A DNA stretch of 64,000 bases, from positions 2,976,001 through 3,040,000 of the forward strand of contig NZ_CP117849.1 of assembly GCF_026151165.2 (NCBI RefSeq). The letters run 5' to 3'. Made by a program: the position numbers and the translations under genes. The notes below the pieces were generated by a model. The model made no database searches, had not been told where the DNA came from, and saw nothing but the letters and a program-made list of their open reading frames with translations. The first letter of the stretch is position 1, and each line of letters opens with the position of its first letter. The stretch is from Cryobacterium sp. SO2. Its GTDB lineage: Bacteria > Actinomycetota > Actinomycetes > Actinomycetales > Microbacteriaceae. Of this stretch, positions 6,777 to 15,338 are shown in pieces.

Positions 6777-8039
6777 ATGGCGCACATCGTGCTCTCGGTC
6801 ATGCCGTTCGCCGGCCACGTGGCGCCCGCGACGGGGCTCGTCGCCGAACTGGTGGCGCGCGGCCACTCCGTCACCGTGTACACCGGGGCGCACTACCGCG
6901 GCCGGTTCGAGGCTCTCGGCGCCGCCGTGCACACCTGGCAGGCCGCCCCCGACTTCGACGAGCACAACCTGCCCGCCACGTTCCCCGGCACCGATCGGCC
7001 CGGGCGACTGGCCGTGCGGGCAGACATCGAGCAGGTCTTCGTGCGCACCCTGGGCGGCCAGGCCCGCGACCTGGTGCACCTGCACCGGCGGCATCCCATC
7101 GACCTGCTGCTCGGCGACGTGTTGACGTTCGGCACCGGGCCGGCCGCCGAGCTGCTCGACGTGCCGTGGGTCACCGTGTCGTTTGTGCCGCTGAGCTACC
7201 CGACCCCCACCCTGCCGATGCCCGGCGTGGGCCTGAGCCCGGGGCGTGGCCGCGGCGGCCGGGTGCGTGACGCGGCCCTGCGGAGCGTGTTCGCCCTGTT
7301 CTCCCGCCGCATCGGCCGGCTGCTCACCGAGCAACGCGACGGGCTGGGCCTGCCGCCCAGCACCACCCCGATCAACCGGGTGTTGTATTCGCCGCGCCTC
7401 AACCTGGCCAGCGGATGCGCACTGCTGGACTTCTCCCGCACCGACTTACCCGACACCGTACGGTTCGTGGGCCGGTTGCCCACGGTGGGCGGCGAACATC
7501 CGCTGCCCGACTGGTGGGCACAGCTCGGCGACCGGCCGGTGGTGCTGGTCACCCAGGGCACCCTGAACATCGATGCCCGGCAGCTGCTGCGGCCGGCGCT
7601 GGAGGCGCTGGCCGACGTGGATGTGACCGTGCTGGCCACCACCGGTGGGGTGCCGCTGCCGTTCCCGGCGCCGGAGAATGCGTTCGTGGCCGACTTCGTG
7701 CCGTTCGATAGGGCGCTGGGCCGGGCCAGCCTGGTGATCAGCAACGGCGGCTGGGGCGGCACCGTCGAAACGCTGGCGGCCGGGGTGCCGATGATCGTGG
7801 CCGGCGGCGACCGCGACAAGCCCGAGGTGGCCGCGCGGGTGGGCTACAGCGGCGCCGGCGTGAACATGCGCACCGGGCGGCCGTCCGCGCGGGCGGTCGC
7901 CACGGCATACGCGCGGGTCGTGGCCGACCCGGGCTTTCGCGACCGGGCCCGCGCGGTGGCCGCGGAGCTCGATGGGCTCGGCGGCACGGGCCGGGCGATC
8001 GACCTCGTCGAGGAGGCACTCGCCGACGTCGGCGCCTAA
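6777..8039 (+). CDS. UGT/MGT-like glycosyltransferase (GT1, GT-B fold)
   Basis: 420 aa. The N-terminus shows the GT1 beginning (HIVLSVMPFAGHVAPATGL, with the conserved His of PxxGHxxP) and a FVADFVPFDRALGRASLVISNGGWGGTVETLAAGVPMIV segment that is the C-terminal donor-site motif. Family members transfer sugars from nucleotide donors to small lipophilic acceptors such as macrolides, flavonoids or carotenoids. The ATG at 6777 is the first in frame with the GT1 start. It is monocistronic here and no natural-product genes flank it. Acceptor and sugar unknown; detoxifying glycosylation is one possibility. Confidence 0.88.
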   Translation: MAHIVLSVMPFAGHVAPATGLVAELVARGHSVTVYTGAHYRGRFEALGAAVHTWQAAPDFDEHNLPATFPGTDRPGRLAVRADIEQVFVRTLGGQARDLVHLHRRHPIDLLLGDVLTFGTGPAAELLDVPWVTVSFVPLSYPTPTLPMPGVGLSPGRGRGGRVRDAALRSVFALFSRRIGRLLTEQRDGLGLPPSTTPINRVLYSPRLNLASGCALLDFSRTDLPDTVRFVGRLPTVGGEHPLPDWWAQLGDRPVVLVTQGTLNIDARQLLRPALEALADVDVTVLATTGGVPLPFPAPENAFVADFVPFDRALGRASLVISNGGWGGTVETLAAGVPMIVAGGDRDKPEVAARVGYSGAGVNMRTGRPSARAVATAYARVVADPGFRDRARAVAAELDGLGGTGRAIDLVEEALADVGA

Positions 8040-8071
8040 CGTAGCGCGGCCCAGGCCCGGCCCCAGCCGCG

Positions 8072-8094
8072 CCCAGCCCAGCCCAGCCCGACCC
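8072..8094 (-). other. G-quadruplex-forming motif on the minus strand
   Basis: Five CCC runs separated by two bases each on the plus strand (8072-8094) give GGG-TC-GGG-CT-GGG-CT-GGG-CT-GGG on the minus strand, a canonical tight quadruplex motif. It sits just after the stop codon of the glycosyltransferase and before the G11 tract of the next gene. Confidence 0.6.
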
Positions 8095-8180
8095 GCCGCC
8101 AGCACGCCCCGGCCCCGGCCCCGAAAACCCAATCTGCTAGCCTCGCCATTCGCCTACCGCGCCACGCGGCGGGCAGACAC

Positions 8181-8191
8181 GGGGGGGGGGG
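8181..8191 (+). promoter_or_regulatory. G11 homopolymer acting as Shine-Dalgarno
   Basis: Eleven consecutive G residues end 7 nt before the ATG at 8199, exactly where the ribosome site should be; no other purine-rich site is present. Long G runs slip during replication, so length change here would alter ribosome binding of the lipoprotein gene. Confidence 0.7.
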
Positions 8192-8198
8192 AAATAAC

Positions 8199-8906
8199 AT
8201 GTCGGTGAAGACTCTGGGGTTCGGGTTCGCGGGGGTGCTGGTGCTGGCGCTCGTCGGTTGTGCCGGCGGTGACGCGGCACAAACGGATGCGGCGCCCACG
8301 GCATCCGCCCCGGCCGCCACCTCGGCCACGCCCACCCCCGACGCCACCGCCGAGTCCTTCCCCACCCTCACCGATGCGGATCTCGCCGGCGTCTTCACGG
8401 ACCTGCAGTTCGTTCCCGACGAGTTCGACGACACCAGCGCCATGCTGAACTCGATCTACCCCGGCCTGACGACATCCGACGACACCTGCCTCACCCCGTT
8501 CGGAGCGGGCTGGGACCAGACCGTGAGTGACGGCACCGTGCAGTTCGGCACGAGCGGCGACCGCTCGATGACGGCGGTCGTGGCCAGTGCCGGCGACGGC
8601 GATGTCGCCTCTGCGCTCGTGGCCGACTCGGCGGATGCGCTCGCGCGCTGCGCCACCGGCACCGACCTGTTCGTGATGCAGGGCCAGCCCGTGCAGACGA
8701 AGGTCGAACCGTTCGATGTCGAGCTCACCGGCGCCGACGAGTCCGTCGCGTTCCGGGTCACCGGCGATGTCGGCGGTTCCGCCTTCACCCTCGTCGGGAT
8801 GACGGTCCGCGTCGGCGGCAACGTGGTCGCGCTCGTCGGCTGGGACCCGGCCACGAACGAGTCCTACGTGCCGTCCGCGACGCAGATGTTCGTCGACACG
8901 CTCTAG
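8199..8906 (+). CDS. secreted lipoprotein of unknown function
   Basis: 235 aa. Signal peptide with a lipobox LVGC (Cys about residue 21), then a Thr/Ala/Pro-rich linker to about residue 50, then a soluble beta-rich domain with two cysteines (in DDTCLTPFG and LARCATG) that could form a disulfide. This architecture is common among surface lipoproteins of actinobacteria, but I recognise no family. The gene stands alone between the glycosyltransferase and the YCII-like gene. Its ribosome site is a G11 run, so translation could vary by slippage. Confidence 0.85.
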   Translation: MSVKTLGFGFAGVLVLALVGCAGGDAAQTDAAPTASAPAATSATPTPDATAESFPTLTDADLAGVFTDLQFVPDEFDDTSAMLNSIYPGLTTSDDTCLTPFGAGWDQTVSDGTVQFGTSGDRSMTAVVASAGDGDVASALVADSADALARCATGTDLFVMQGQPVQTKVEPFDVELTGADESVAFRVTGDVGGSAFTLVGMTVRVGGNVVALVGWDPATNESYVPSATQMFVDTL

Positions 8907-8938
8907 CCTTTCGGCCCACACGCGGGCAGCATCGGGTC

Positions 8939-9277
8939 ATGACCAAGTATCTGATCACCTTCCCGGCCGAAGCGCTGGTCGTCAGCGACGAGGAATTCCC
9001 GATCGTCGAGGCCGAATCGCGCGCTGTGATCGAGGAGGCGAAGGCCGCCGGCGTCTACGTCTTCGGCGGCGGCATCAACGAAGGCGCTGCTCCCGTGCTG
9101 GTGTCCGCCGACGGGTCGGTGGGCACGGAGATCTACCCGGGCTCCGAGCTCACGGGCGGGTTCACCGTGCTGGAGCTGCCGACGCGCGCGGACGCGGTTG
9201 AGTGGGCGCGGAAGATCGCGGTGGCCTGCCGGTGTGCGCAGGAGCTCCGCGAGTTCCACTATGACCCGGGCAGTTAG
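8939..9277 (+). CDS. YCII/DGPF-like small protein
   Basis: 112 aa, a single alpha-beta domain with the YCII-related pattern: starts MTKYLITFPAEA, has a GGGINEGAAPVLV turn and a GGFTVLELPTRADAVEWARK segment like the DGPF family. Members are small ferredoxin-like-fold proteins, often near sigma factors, with poorly known roles. It lies 32 bp after the lipoprotein gene and may be transcribed with it. No catalytic residues can be assigned; the His near the C-terminus (REFHYDPGS) fits a YCII-type position. Confidence 0.75.
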   Translation: MTKYLITFPAEALVVSDEEFPIVEAESRAVIEEAKAAGVYVFGGGINEGAAPVLVSADGSVGTEIYPGSELTGGFTVLELPTRADAVEWARKIAVACRCAQELREFHYDPGS

Positions 9278-9361
9278 GCGGGTATCGCCGTCGACGCGGA
9301 AGCGCGGGGGCTCGCGTGGGCCGGGCGACGTATCATCCGCTCGTGTGGTCGAATAGAACCG

Positions 9362-10150
9362 ATGCATACTCCCCCAGCCCCGCCCGCTCGCACCGTCATC
9401 GCCCCCGACAACGTGCAGATCGCCACCTACGAGTTCGGCGACCCCGATGCGCCCACCGTGCTCGCGGTGCACGGTTTCGCGTCAAGCGCGCTGGCCAATT
9501 TTCACGCCACCGGTTGGATCCGCGACCTGGTGCGCGAGGGCTACCACGTGATCGCGATCGACCAGCGCGGCCACGGCCAGAGCGACAAGCCGCACTCCGC
9601 CGACGGCTATTCGATGGACCTGCTCGTCACCGACGTGCTCACCGTGCTCGACACCTTCATGCTCGACGAGGTCGACTACGTGGGCTACTCCCTCGGCGCC
9701 CGGGTCGGCTGGCACGCCGCCCGGTTCATGCCCACCCGCATCAACCGGGCCGTCTTCGGCGGCATCCCCGACGGCGACCCGCTCACCCGGTTCCGGGTCG
9801 ACGAGGCACGCGCTTTCGTGCAGAGCGGCACGCCGGTGACGGATGCGCTCACCGCCGCGTATCTGAAAATGGCCGGCGCCATCCGCGACAACGACCTCGA
9901 GGCGCTGATCGCCCTCGTCGAGGGGATGCGCGACGGCCCACAGCCGCACGCCGCGAACGCGCCCGAGCAGCGGGTGCTCTTCGCCACCGGCAGCGAGGAC
10001 CGCATCCTCGAGGCGTCCCGGGCCCTGGCCGAGGCCACCCCGCACGCGTCGTTCTTCGAGATCCCTGGTCGCAACCACTTCAACGCGCCCACCTCCCGGG
10101 CCTTCCGGGATGCCGCGATCGAGTTCCTGGGCCTGCCCGGCTCCGACTGA
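9362..10150 (+). CDS. alpha/beta hydrolase
   Basis: 262 aa. Canonical hydrolase landmarks: oxyanion segment LAVHGFASSA, DQRGHGQSDKP after strand 4, nucleophile elbow VGYSLGAR (Ser), an acid after SEDRIL, and the catalytic His in GRNHFN. The length suits the epoxide hydrolase/dehalogenase/RutD-like branch. The window contains RutA-type oxygenases but no obvious RutD, so a role in hydrolysing an acyl intermediate is possible, though nothing links it beyond being on the same stretch. No signal peptide. Confidence 0.85.
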   Translation: MHTPPAPPARTVIAPDNVQIATYEFGDPDAPTVLAVHGFASSALANFHATGWIRDLVREGYHVIAIDQRGHGQSDKPHSADGYSMDLLVTDVLTVLDTFMLDEVDYVGYSLGARVGWHAARFMPTRINRAVFGGIPDGDPLTRFRVDEARAFVQSGTPVTDALTAAYLKMAGAIRDNDLEALIALVEGMRDGPQPHAANAPEQRVLFATGSEDRILEASRALAEATPHASFFEIPGRNHFNAPTSRAFRDAAIEFLGLPGSD

Positions 10151-10180
10151 GCCCGGGCGCGACACACGCGCACCTCACCA

Positions 10181-10261
10181 GGTCTCGACAAGCTCGACCA
10201 ACGACCAGGCACGACACACGCGCACGTCACCACCATCCCGCTGGTCGAGCTCGTCGAGACC
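10181..10261. repeat. inverted pair of CTGGTCGAG-type palindromes
   Basis: GGTCTCGACAAGCTCGACCA (10181-10200) and its near-complement at 10241-10261 face each other; each is itself palindromic. The flanks also carry a direct repeat CGACACACGCGCAC. The pair lies between the convergent hydrolase and ArsM genes, where it could form a long hairpin or act as a bidirectional terminator. The same family occurs at 25117, 25175, 25229 and 32897. Confidence 0.8.
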
Positions 10262-10299
10262 CCGCGAGACGACCTGCAGACGGGACCGCACGGCGCCGG

Positions 10300-11061
10300 C
10301 TAACTCGGCTTGACCGCCTTGACGATGGCGCCGTGCATCTGCGGGGCCACCTCGTGGGTGAACTCCACGCTCACGTCGGTGAATCCCACCGCGGTCAGCG
10401 CCACCCGGTACTCCTCCTCAGACAGCGCCCCGGCGATGCAGCCCGCAAAGGAACCGCGCTCGATGCGCTCACTCTCGCTGAGCTGGTTCTCTGCCACGAC
10501 GTCGGAGAGCCCGAGCCGGCCGCCCGGCGTGAGCACCCGGAACATCTCGCGCACCACGGCGTTCTTGTCGGCCGAGAGGTTGATCACGCAGTTGGAGATG
10601 ATCACGTTCACGGTCGCATTCGGCAGCGGAATCTCTTCGATGAAACCCTTGAGGAACTCGACGTTCGTGGCGCCGGCCGTGGCGGCATTCGCGCGGGCGA
10701 GGGCGAGCATCTCGTCGGTCATGTCCAGGCCGTAGGCGAAGCCGGTGGGGCCCACCCGGCGGGCGGAGAGCAGCACGTCGATGCCGCCGCCGGAGCCGAG
10801 GTCGAGCACGGTCTCGCCGGGACGCAGGTCGGCCACCGCGGTGGGGTTGCCGCAGCCGATGCTGGCCAGCATCGCCGCGTCGGGCACCTCGGCCTGCTCC
10901 ATCCCGGTGTACAGCGCCGAGCCGAACACACCGCTCGTCTCCAGCGGTGTGCCGCAGCAGGAGCCCTCGCTCACGTCGGTGATCTGCAGGGCCTGCGCGG
11001 CGTAACGCTCCCGCACCTGCTCGGTGATGGCCGACTTCTCGGTCGCGGTCTTGTCGCTCAT
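10300..11061 (-). CDS. arsM: arsenite S-adenosylmethionine methyltransferase
   Basis: 253 aa. Methylates As(III) using SAM. The four ArsM cysteine positions are present: the Cys35-Cys36 pair (GSCCGTP), Cys158 (ISNCVINLS) and Cys208 (FAGCIAGAL). The SAM motif is [21 protein letters not shown]. The ATG at 11061 is the only good start before SDKTATEKS. Two ArsR-like boxes lie upstream (11085-11136), but no arsR, arsB or arsC is in the window, so control is presumably from a regulator elsewhere. Confident call because all cysteines are kept. Confidence 0.93.
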   Translation of the reverse strand: MSDKTATEKSAITEQVRERYAAQALQITDVSEGSCCGTPLETSGVFGSALYTGMEQAEVPDAAMLASIGCGNPTAVADLRPGETVLDLGSGGGIDVLLSARRVGPTGFAYGLDMTDEMLALARANAATAGATNVEFLKGFIEEIPLPNATVNVIISNCVINLSADKNAVVREMFRVLTPGGRLGLSDVVAENQLSESERIERGSFAGCIAGALSEEEYRVALTAVGFTDVSVEFTHEVAPQMHGAIVKAVKPS

Positions 11062-11084
11062 CTGCGGTCCTGCCTTCAGCACAT

Positions 11085-11136
11085 ATCGACGGGCGTCGAT
11101 GTAGCAAGTATGGCGGTAACATAGACGGGCGTCAAT
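11085..11136 (-). promoter_or_regulatory. two ArsR/SmtB-like operator boxes
   Basis: ATCGAC-GGGC-GTCGAT (11085-11100) and ATAGAC-GGGC-GTCAAT (11121-11136) are 16-bp inverted repeats starting 36 bp apart, directly upstream of arsM. They resemble ArsR-family boxes of actinobacteria (CATAGAC...GTCTATG type). The first ends 24 bp before the start codon. Confidence 0.7.
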
Positions 11137-11211
11137 GGGCTCACATCGGAGCTGCGTCGCCGCTGCCTCGCCCCTGGGGGACCCAGCGTCGCCGCGGGGC
11201 CCGCCGCCCAC

Positions 11212-11277
11212 AACTGTTCCCCGTCCGGACAAATGTTGCCGGCGCACCGGGCGCAAATGTCCGCTTCGGCAACAGTT
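11212..11277. repeat. 66-bp palindromic element, copy 2
   Basis: Outer arms AACTGTT/AACAGTT. The left inner arm is CGGACAAATG and the right arm ends CAAATGTCCG, so the inner AAA/AAA segment cannot pair perfectly, unlike copy 1. It lies in the 268-bp gap between arsM and the isochorismatase-fold gene. Confidence 0.88.
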
Positions 11278-11329
11278 GGCGGGCGGGCGCGCGCAGACCG
11301 CGGCTAGGAGGGACTCCGGGACTGCGGGG

Positions 11330-11977
11330 CTAGAGGGACTCCCAGTAGGCGAGGACCTGGGCGGTGGAGTAGATCTCGCCGGTCTTCATGCCGAGGTCGA
11401 AGATGTTGGCGGCGTGCACCTCGGGCAGGCGGTCGCCCACGGCGTCCTCCACGATGATCGGGATGAACCCGTTCTGCATGGCGTCGATGGCGGATGCGCG
11501 CACGCAGCCGCTGGTGCTCAGCCCGGCGATCACGGCCGTGTCGATGCCCCGCGCCACGAGGTTCGCGGCGAGGCTGGTGCCGAAGAACGCGCTCGGGTAC
11601 TGCTTGGTGATGAGGGTGTCACCGGGCAGCGGGGCGAGGCTGTCGATGAACTCCTTGTAGGGGCTGCCGGGCAGGAACGCGGCCAGGGCCGGCACCTTGC
11701 GGAAGAACACACCGGCATCGGACCCGTCGGGCGCGAGCACCACGGTGGTGATGTAGACCGGCACCCCGGCGGCGCGGGCGGCGGCGGCGAGCACCCTCAT
11801 CTGCTCGGCAGGCTTCTCCACGCCGGCGTAGAGGCCGCAGGTCTTGTCGATGTAGGCCACGACCGGGTCGACGATGATCAGTGCCGGGCGGGCCCCGGGT
11901 TCGAGGCCGCCCGTGTAGCCGGCGGCGGCATAGTCGGCCGCGGCATCCGTGGACGAGGTGTCGGGGGTGGTGCTCAT
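11330..11977 (-). CDS. isochorismatase-fold amidohydrolase (RutB / N-carbamoylsarcosine amidase type)
   Basis: 215 aa. The cysteine-hydrolase triad is visible: Asp37 (IIVDPVVAY), Lys125 (LITKQYPSAFF) and Cys158 (GLSTSGCVRASAIDA). The N-terminal half and the C-terminal FDLGMKTGEIYSTAQVLAYW tail look like N-carbamoylsarcosine amidase or maleamate amidohydrolase rather than true isochorismatase. It is the last gene of a same-strand block with a DHA2 transporter, an amidase and a RutA-type oxygenase, so a RutB-like role on a ureido or carbamoyl intermediate is likely. Exact substrate unproven. Confidence 0.85.
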   Translation of the reverse strand: MSTTPDTSSTDAAADYAAAGYTGGLEPGARPALIIVDPVVAYIDKTCGLYAGVEKPAEQMRVLAAAARAAGVPVYITTVVLAPDGSDAGVFFRKVPALAAFLPGSPYKEFIDSLAPLPGDTLITKQYPSAFFGTSLAANLVARGIDTAVIAGLSTSGCVRASAIDAMQNGFIPIIVEDAVGDRLPEVHAANIFDLGMKTGEIYSTAQVLAYWESL

Positions 11978-12021
11978 GGCTGCTCCTGGGGTGTGGGTGG
12001 GTCGGATGGCGGGGTTGCGGC

Positions 12022-13596
12022 TCACGGGTCGGTGATCACGATGATAGGCAGGGTTCGGGGGCGGCCGGGGCGCGGGCCGATCACGCTGAGGATGCCGCCG
12101 ATGAGCGCGAGCACCGCGAAGAGCACGAGCGCCCACTGCACCCCGTTGACGAACGAGTTCAGGCCGGAGGGGTCCATGCCGAACAGGGTGCCGTTGTAGG
12201 CGGCGAGCCGCTCCGACGCGCTCAGGCCGCCGGTGGCGATGGCCAGCGCGATCGCGGTGCTGAACAGGTAGCCGGCGTTCTGCAGGGTGGACCGGATCGC
12301 GTTGGCGATGCCGCGCCGGGTGGCCGGCACCCGCGACATCAGCGCGGAGGTGTTCGGCGTCATGAACAGCCCCACCCCGAGCCCCACCAGGAACAGCGCC
12401 GCGGCGATGAACGGGTACGCGGTGTGCGCGCTGAGCGTCCCGGCGAACAGCAGCGCGCCGGCGCAGATCATCAGCATGCCGACGGAGGTGAGCCAGCGCG
12501 GATTCACCGTGCGCACCAGTCGGCCGGCGAACCCGGCGGCGAGCATGGTGCCCACCGGGGCGGGCAGGATCATCAGCCCGGCGTCGATGGCGCTGAGCCC
12601 CTGCACCCCCTGCAGGTACAGCGAGGCGAGCAGCACGATCGCGAAGTTGCTGATCGCGTTGAAGAACGCGGCCAGGTAGATGAACGAGATGGTGCGGCTC
12701 TTGAACAGGTTCACGTCGATCAGCGGATGCTCGCGGCGCTTCTGCAGCAGCACGAACCAGGTCCACACCACGATGGACGCCGCCACCATGGCGAGGATCC
12801 CCGGGCTGCTCCAGCCGAGCTCGCCGCCGAAGGAGACCACCATCACGAGCAGCGCGATGCCGAGCACCGAGAGCACACTGCCGAGGTAGTCCATGCTCTC
12901 GTGCCGCACCCGGGGGCCCGCCCGCGGGATCAGCCTCATCGAAAAGACCAGCCCGATCAGGCTGATCGGCAGGCCGCCGAGGAAGATCCAGCGCCAGCCG
13001 ACGACGTCGGTGACCACGCCGCCGAGCAGCGGGCCGAGCACCTGCCCCACGGCGGCGACGGTGGCGTTGATGCCCAGACCGCTGGAGAGGATGTGGCCGG
13101 GGAAGACATCCGTGAGTAGCGCGGTGGTGTTGGTGATGATCGCCGCGGCGCCCACGCCCTGCACCAGGCGCATGGCGATGAGGAAGCCGGGGTCGGCGGC
13201 GAGGCCGCAGCCGAGGGTGGCGAGCATGAACACGACGATCCCGGCCAGGTAGAGCCGGCGCCGGCCGAGGATGTCGGCGACCCGGCCGAAGACCAGGATC
13301 AGCGTGGTGGTGGCGAGCATATAGACGAGGAGTACCCAGGTGGTCTGGGTGCTCGTGGCGTCGAGGTCGCGGGTGAGGCTGGGCAGGGCGATGGACAGGC
13401 CGCTGGAGTTGATGAAGACGAGGACGACGCTGAGGCTGGTGGCAAAGAGGATCTGCCAGGCCCGGCGCGCGTCATTCCCCGCTGTCAGGGCCGCGATCAG
13501 GCCACCGGGCGCTCGGGCGCCCAGGTCGTGGCGATGCCCGGCAGCCGCCGGTGGTGGTCGGTGACGGCCTGGAAGCCGATCGCGGCGGCCAGGCAC
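12022..13596 (-). CDS. DHA2-family MFS transporter, start uncertain
   Basis: 14-helix drug:H+ antiporter type, with the motif VFGRVADILGRRRLYLAG after helix 2. Conserved sequence begins at RRAWQILFATS (near 13460), but there is no ATG, GTG or TTG in frame between there and a GTG at 13596 deep inside the 3' end of the amidase gene; the residues from that GTG look like out-of-frame amidase. A CTG at 13488 or a small sequence error could explain this. It sits between the amidase and the RutB-like gene and may move substrate, intermediate or toxic product. Confidence 0.8.
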   Translation of the reverse strand: MPGRRDRLPGRHRPPPAAAGHRHDLGARAPGGLIAALTAGNDARRAWQILFATSLSVVLVFINSSGLSIALPSLTRDLDATSTQTTWVLLVYMLATTTLILVFGRVADILGRRRLYLAGIVVFMLATLGCGLAADPGFLIAMRLVQGVGAAAIITNTTALLTDVFPGHILSSGLGINATVAAVGQVLGPLLGGVVTDVVGWRWIFLGGLPISLIGLVFSMRLIPRAGPRVRHESMDYLGSVLSVLGIALLVMVVSFGGELGWSSPGILAMVAASIVVWTWFVLLQKRREHPLIDVNLFKSRTISFIYLAAFFNAISNFAIVLLASLYLQGVQGLSAIDAGLMILPAPVGTMLAAGFAGRLVRTVNPRWLTSVGMLMICAGALLFAGTLSAHTAYPFIAAALFLVGLGVGLFMTPNTSALMSRVPATRRGIANAIRSTLQNAGYLFSTAIALAIATGGLSASERLAAYNGTLFGMDPSGLNSFVNGVQWALVLFAVLALIGGILSVIGPRPGRPRTLPIIVITDP

Positions 13597-15161
13597 AGGC
13601 GGTCCTGCCAGGGCCGGGCGATGAGCTGGATGCCCACCGGCAGGCCGTCGGGGGCGAGCCCGGCCGGCGCCATCAGCGCCGGGAAGCCGGTGTAGTCCCA
13701 GAGCCGGGTGTTGCGCGGGATGACATCGTGCAGGTTGAACACCTCGCCGTCGACGCTCATGGTGAGGTCGTCCAGCCGCGGGGCGGTGGCGCCGATGCCG
13801 GGCGTGAGCAGCACGTGCACGCCGGCCTCATCCATCCGGTCGAGGATGTGCTGCTGCATGAGCGGCCGGCGGCGGAGCGCGCGCAGGTAGTCGACGGCCA
13901 GCGGTACAAAACCGCAGTCCAGGCGGGCGTTGGTGCCGGCGTCGAAGAGGTCGCGGCGATCGTTGTTGGCCTCCTGGGTGGAGGCGAGTTCGCCGTAGAA
14001 GACGTTCCAGGACTCGTCGTGCACAGCCTCGAGACCGTCGAACTCGATGGGCACGAGCTCGGCACCGAGCCCGGCGAACACCTCGAGGGCGGCCTCGAAC
14101 GCGGCGAGCACGGCGGCATCGCAGCGCTCGGTGAACCAGCCGCGGGGAACGCCGATGCGTAGCCCGGCAACACCCGCGGGGTCGGCGGCGAGGTCGGGCA
14201 CGGCGGCGCCGGCGGTGGGGTCGAGGCCGTCGGGGCCGGCCATCAGCGGCAGCAGCACGGCGAGGTCGGCGGCCGAACGGGCCATCGGGCCCACGTGGTC
14301 CATGGTCCAGGAAAGAGACGCGACCCCGGTGCGGGGCACGAGGCCGTAGGTGGGCTTGATGCCGGTGAGGCCGCAGAGCGCGGACGGCACCCGGATGGAC
14401 CCGCCGGTGTCGCTGCCGAGCGCGAACGGCACCAGGCCGGCGGCCAGCGCGGCGGCCGAGCCGGTGGAGGAGCCGCCGGTCCAGCGTTCCTCGTCCCAGG
14501 GGTTGGGCACCGGGCCGTAGCGGCCGTTGTCGGGGGCGCCGCAGGCGAACTCGGTCGTGGCCGACATGAACACCGGGATCGCCCCGGCCGCGCGCAGCCG
14601 GCTGACAACAGTGGCGTCGGCCGGCGCGATGCGGTCGCCGGTCTGCTTCGACCCGGCGGTCACCGGGGTGCCGGCCACGTCAATGATGTCCTTGACGGCG
14701 AACGGGATGCCCTCCAGCGGACGGGCGGTGCCGGCACGATAGCGGGCGTCGCTGTCGGCGGCGGCCTGGTGGATGCCGGCAATAGCGGCGAGCACCGCGG
14801 CGGGGGCGGGCCCGGCGGCGCTCCAGCGCGGCTCGAGCAGCGCCACCACCACGGAGGGGGTGACGGTGCCGGCGGCGTAGGCGGCGAGCAGGTCGGTGAC
14901 CGTGGCGGTGGGGACCGCGAACGGAGCCGTGCCCGCGGGCTCGGCGGCGCGGGTGGATGCGACCGGGCCGGGCGCGGCATCCGCGGCCAGCAGCTGCCGG
15001 AAGAGCAGGTCGGCGTGGCCGGGTTCGTTCTTCTCGCTCGAGGGCGAGGCGGGGAGGGGGTGCCGGCGGCTCTCCTCCAGGCCGGCCTGTAGCAGGGGGG
15101 TGATGGTGCGGCGGGCCTGGTCATTGGCGTTGCCCGGGATGGTGCCCGTTGCGTGGGTCAT
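13497..15161 (-). CDS. amidase-signature family enzyme
   Basis: 554 aa. The Ser-cisSer-Lys machinery is clear: Lys in FAVKDIIDVAGTP, the Gly/Ser-rich signature GGSSTGSAAALAAG and the nucleophile motif GSDTGGSIRVPSALCG. An extra N-terminal region of about 90 residues precedes the amidase core. Family members hydrolyse amides, ureides or carbamates (allophanate, biuret, aryl amides). It lies between the RutA-type oxygenase gene (178 bp upstream) and the transporter, so it probably cleaves a C-N bond of the ring-opened product. The substrate cannot be read. Confidence 0.9.
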   Translation of the reverse strand: MTHATGTIPGNANDQARRTITPLLQAGLEESRRHPLPASPSSEKNEPGHADLLFRQLLAADAAPGPVASTRAAEPAGTAPFAVPTATVTDLLAAYAAGTVTPSVVVALLEPRWSAAGPAPAAVLAAIAGIHQAAADSDARYRAGTARPLEGIPFAVKDIIDVAGTPVTAGSKQTGDRIAPADATVVSRLRAAGAIPVFMSATTEFACGAPDNGRYGPVPNPWDEERWTGGSSTGSAAALAAGLVPFALGSDTGGSIRVPSALCGLTGIKPTYGLVPRTGVASLSWTMDHVGPMARSAADLAVLLPLMAGPDGLDPTAGAAVPDLAADPAGVAGLRIGVPRGWFTERCDAAVLAAFEAALEVFAGLGAELVPIEFDGLEAVHDESWNVFYGELASTQEANNDRRDLFDAGTNARLDCGFVPLAVDYLRALRRRPLMQQHILDRMDEAGVHVLLTPGIGATAPRLDDLTMSVDGEVFNLHDVIPRNTRLWDYTGFPALMAPAGLAPDGLPVGIQLIARPWQDRLCLAAAIGFQAVTDHHRRLPGIATTWAPERPVA

Positions 15162-15338
15162 GTCGAAGCCTGTTCTGTGAAGCCTGGTCGGGCCTGCGCG
15201 GCCGGGAGGGCGGTCGCCGGCGGCCGGGAGCGTGATCGCCCGGGGCAGGGAGCAGCGCTCGGGGCGCGCCGGCCCGCTCGAGAAGCCGAAGGGGCTCGAG
15301 CGGGCCGGGCACCGCGAGGTGCGGGGTGCGGATGCGGG

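Noticed and set aside
9316..11124. A 602-codon plus-strand frame covering the hydrolase and arsM
   Set aside because: It is the wrong frame of the hydrolase and then antisense to arsM; its composition is typical of GC-rich shadow frames.
12022..13596. Pseudogene call for the DHA2 transporter
   Set aside because: The frame is intact with all helices and the conserved motif; only the start codon is unclear.
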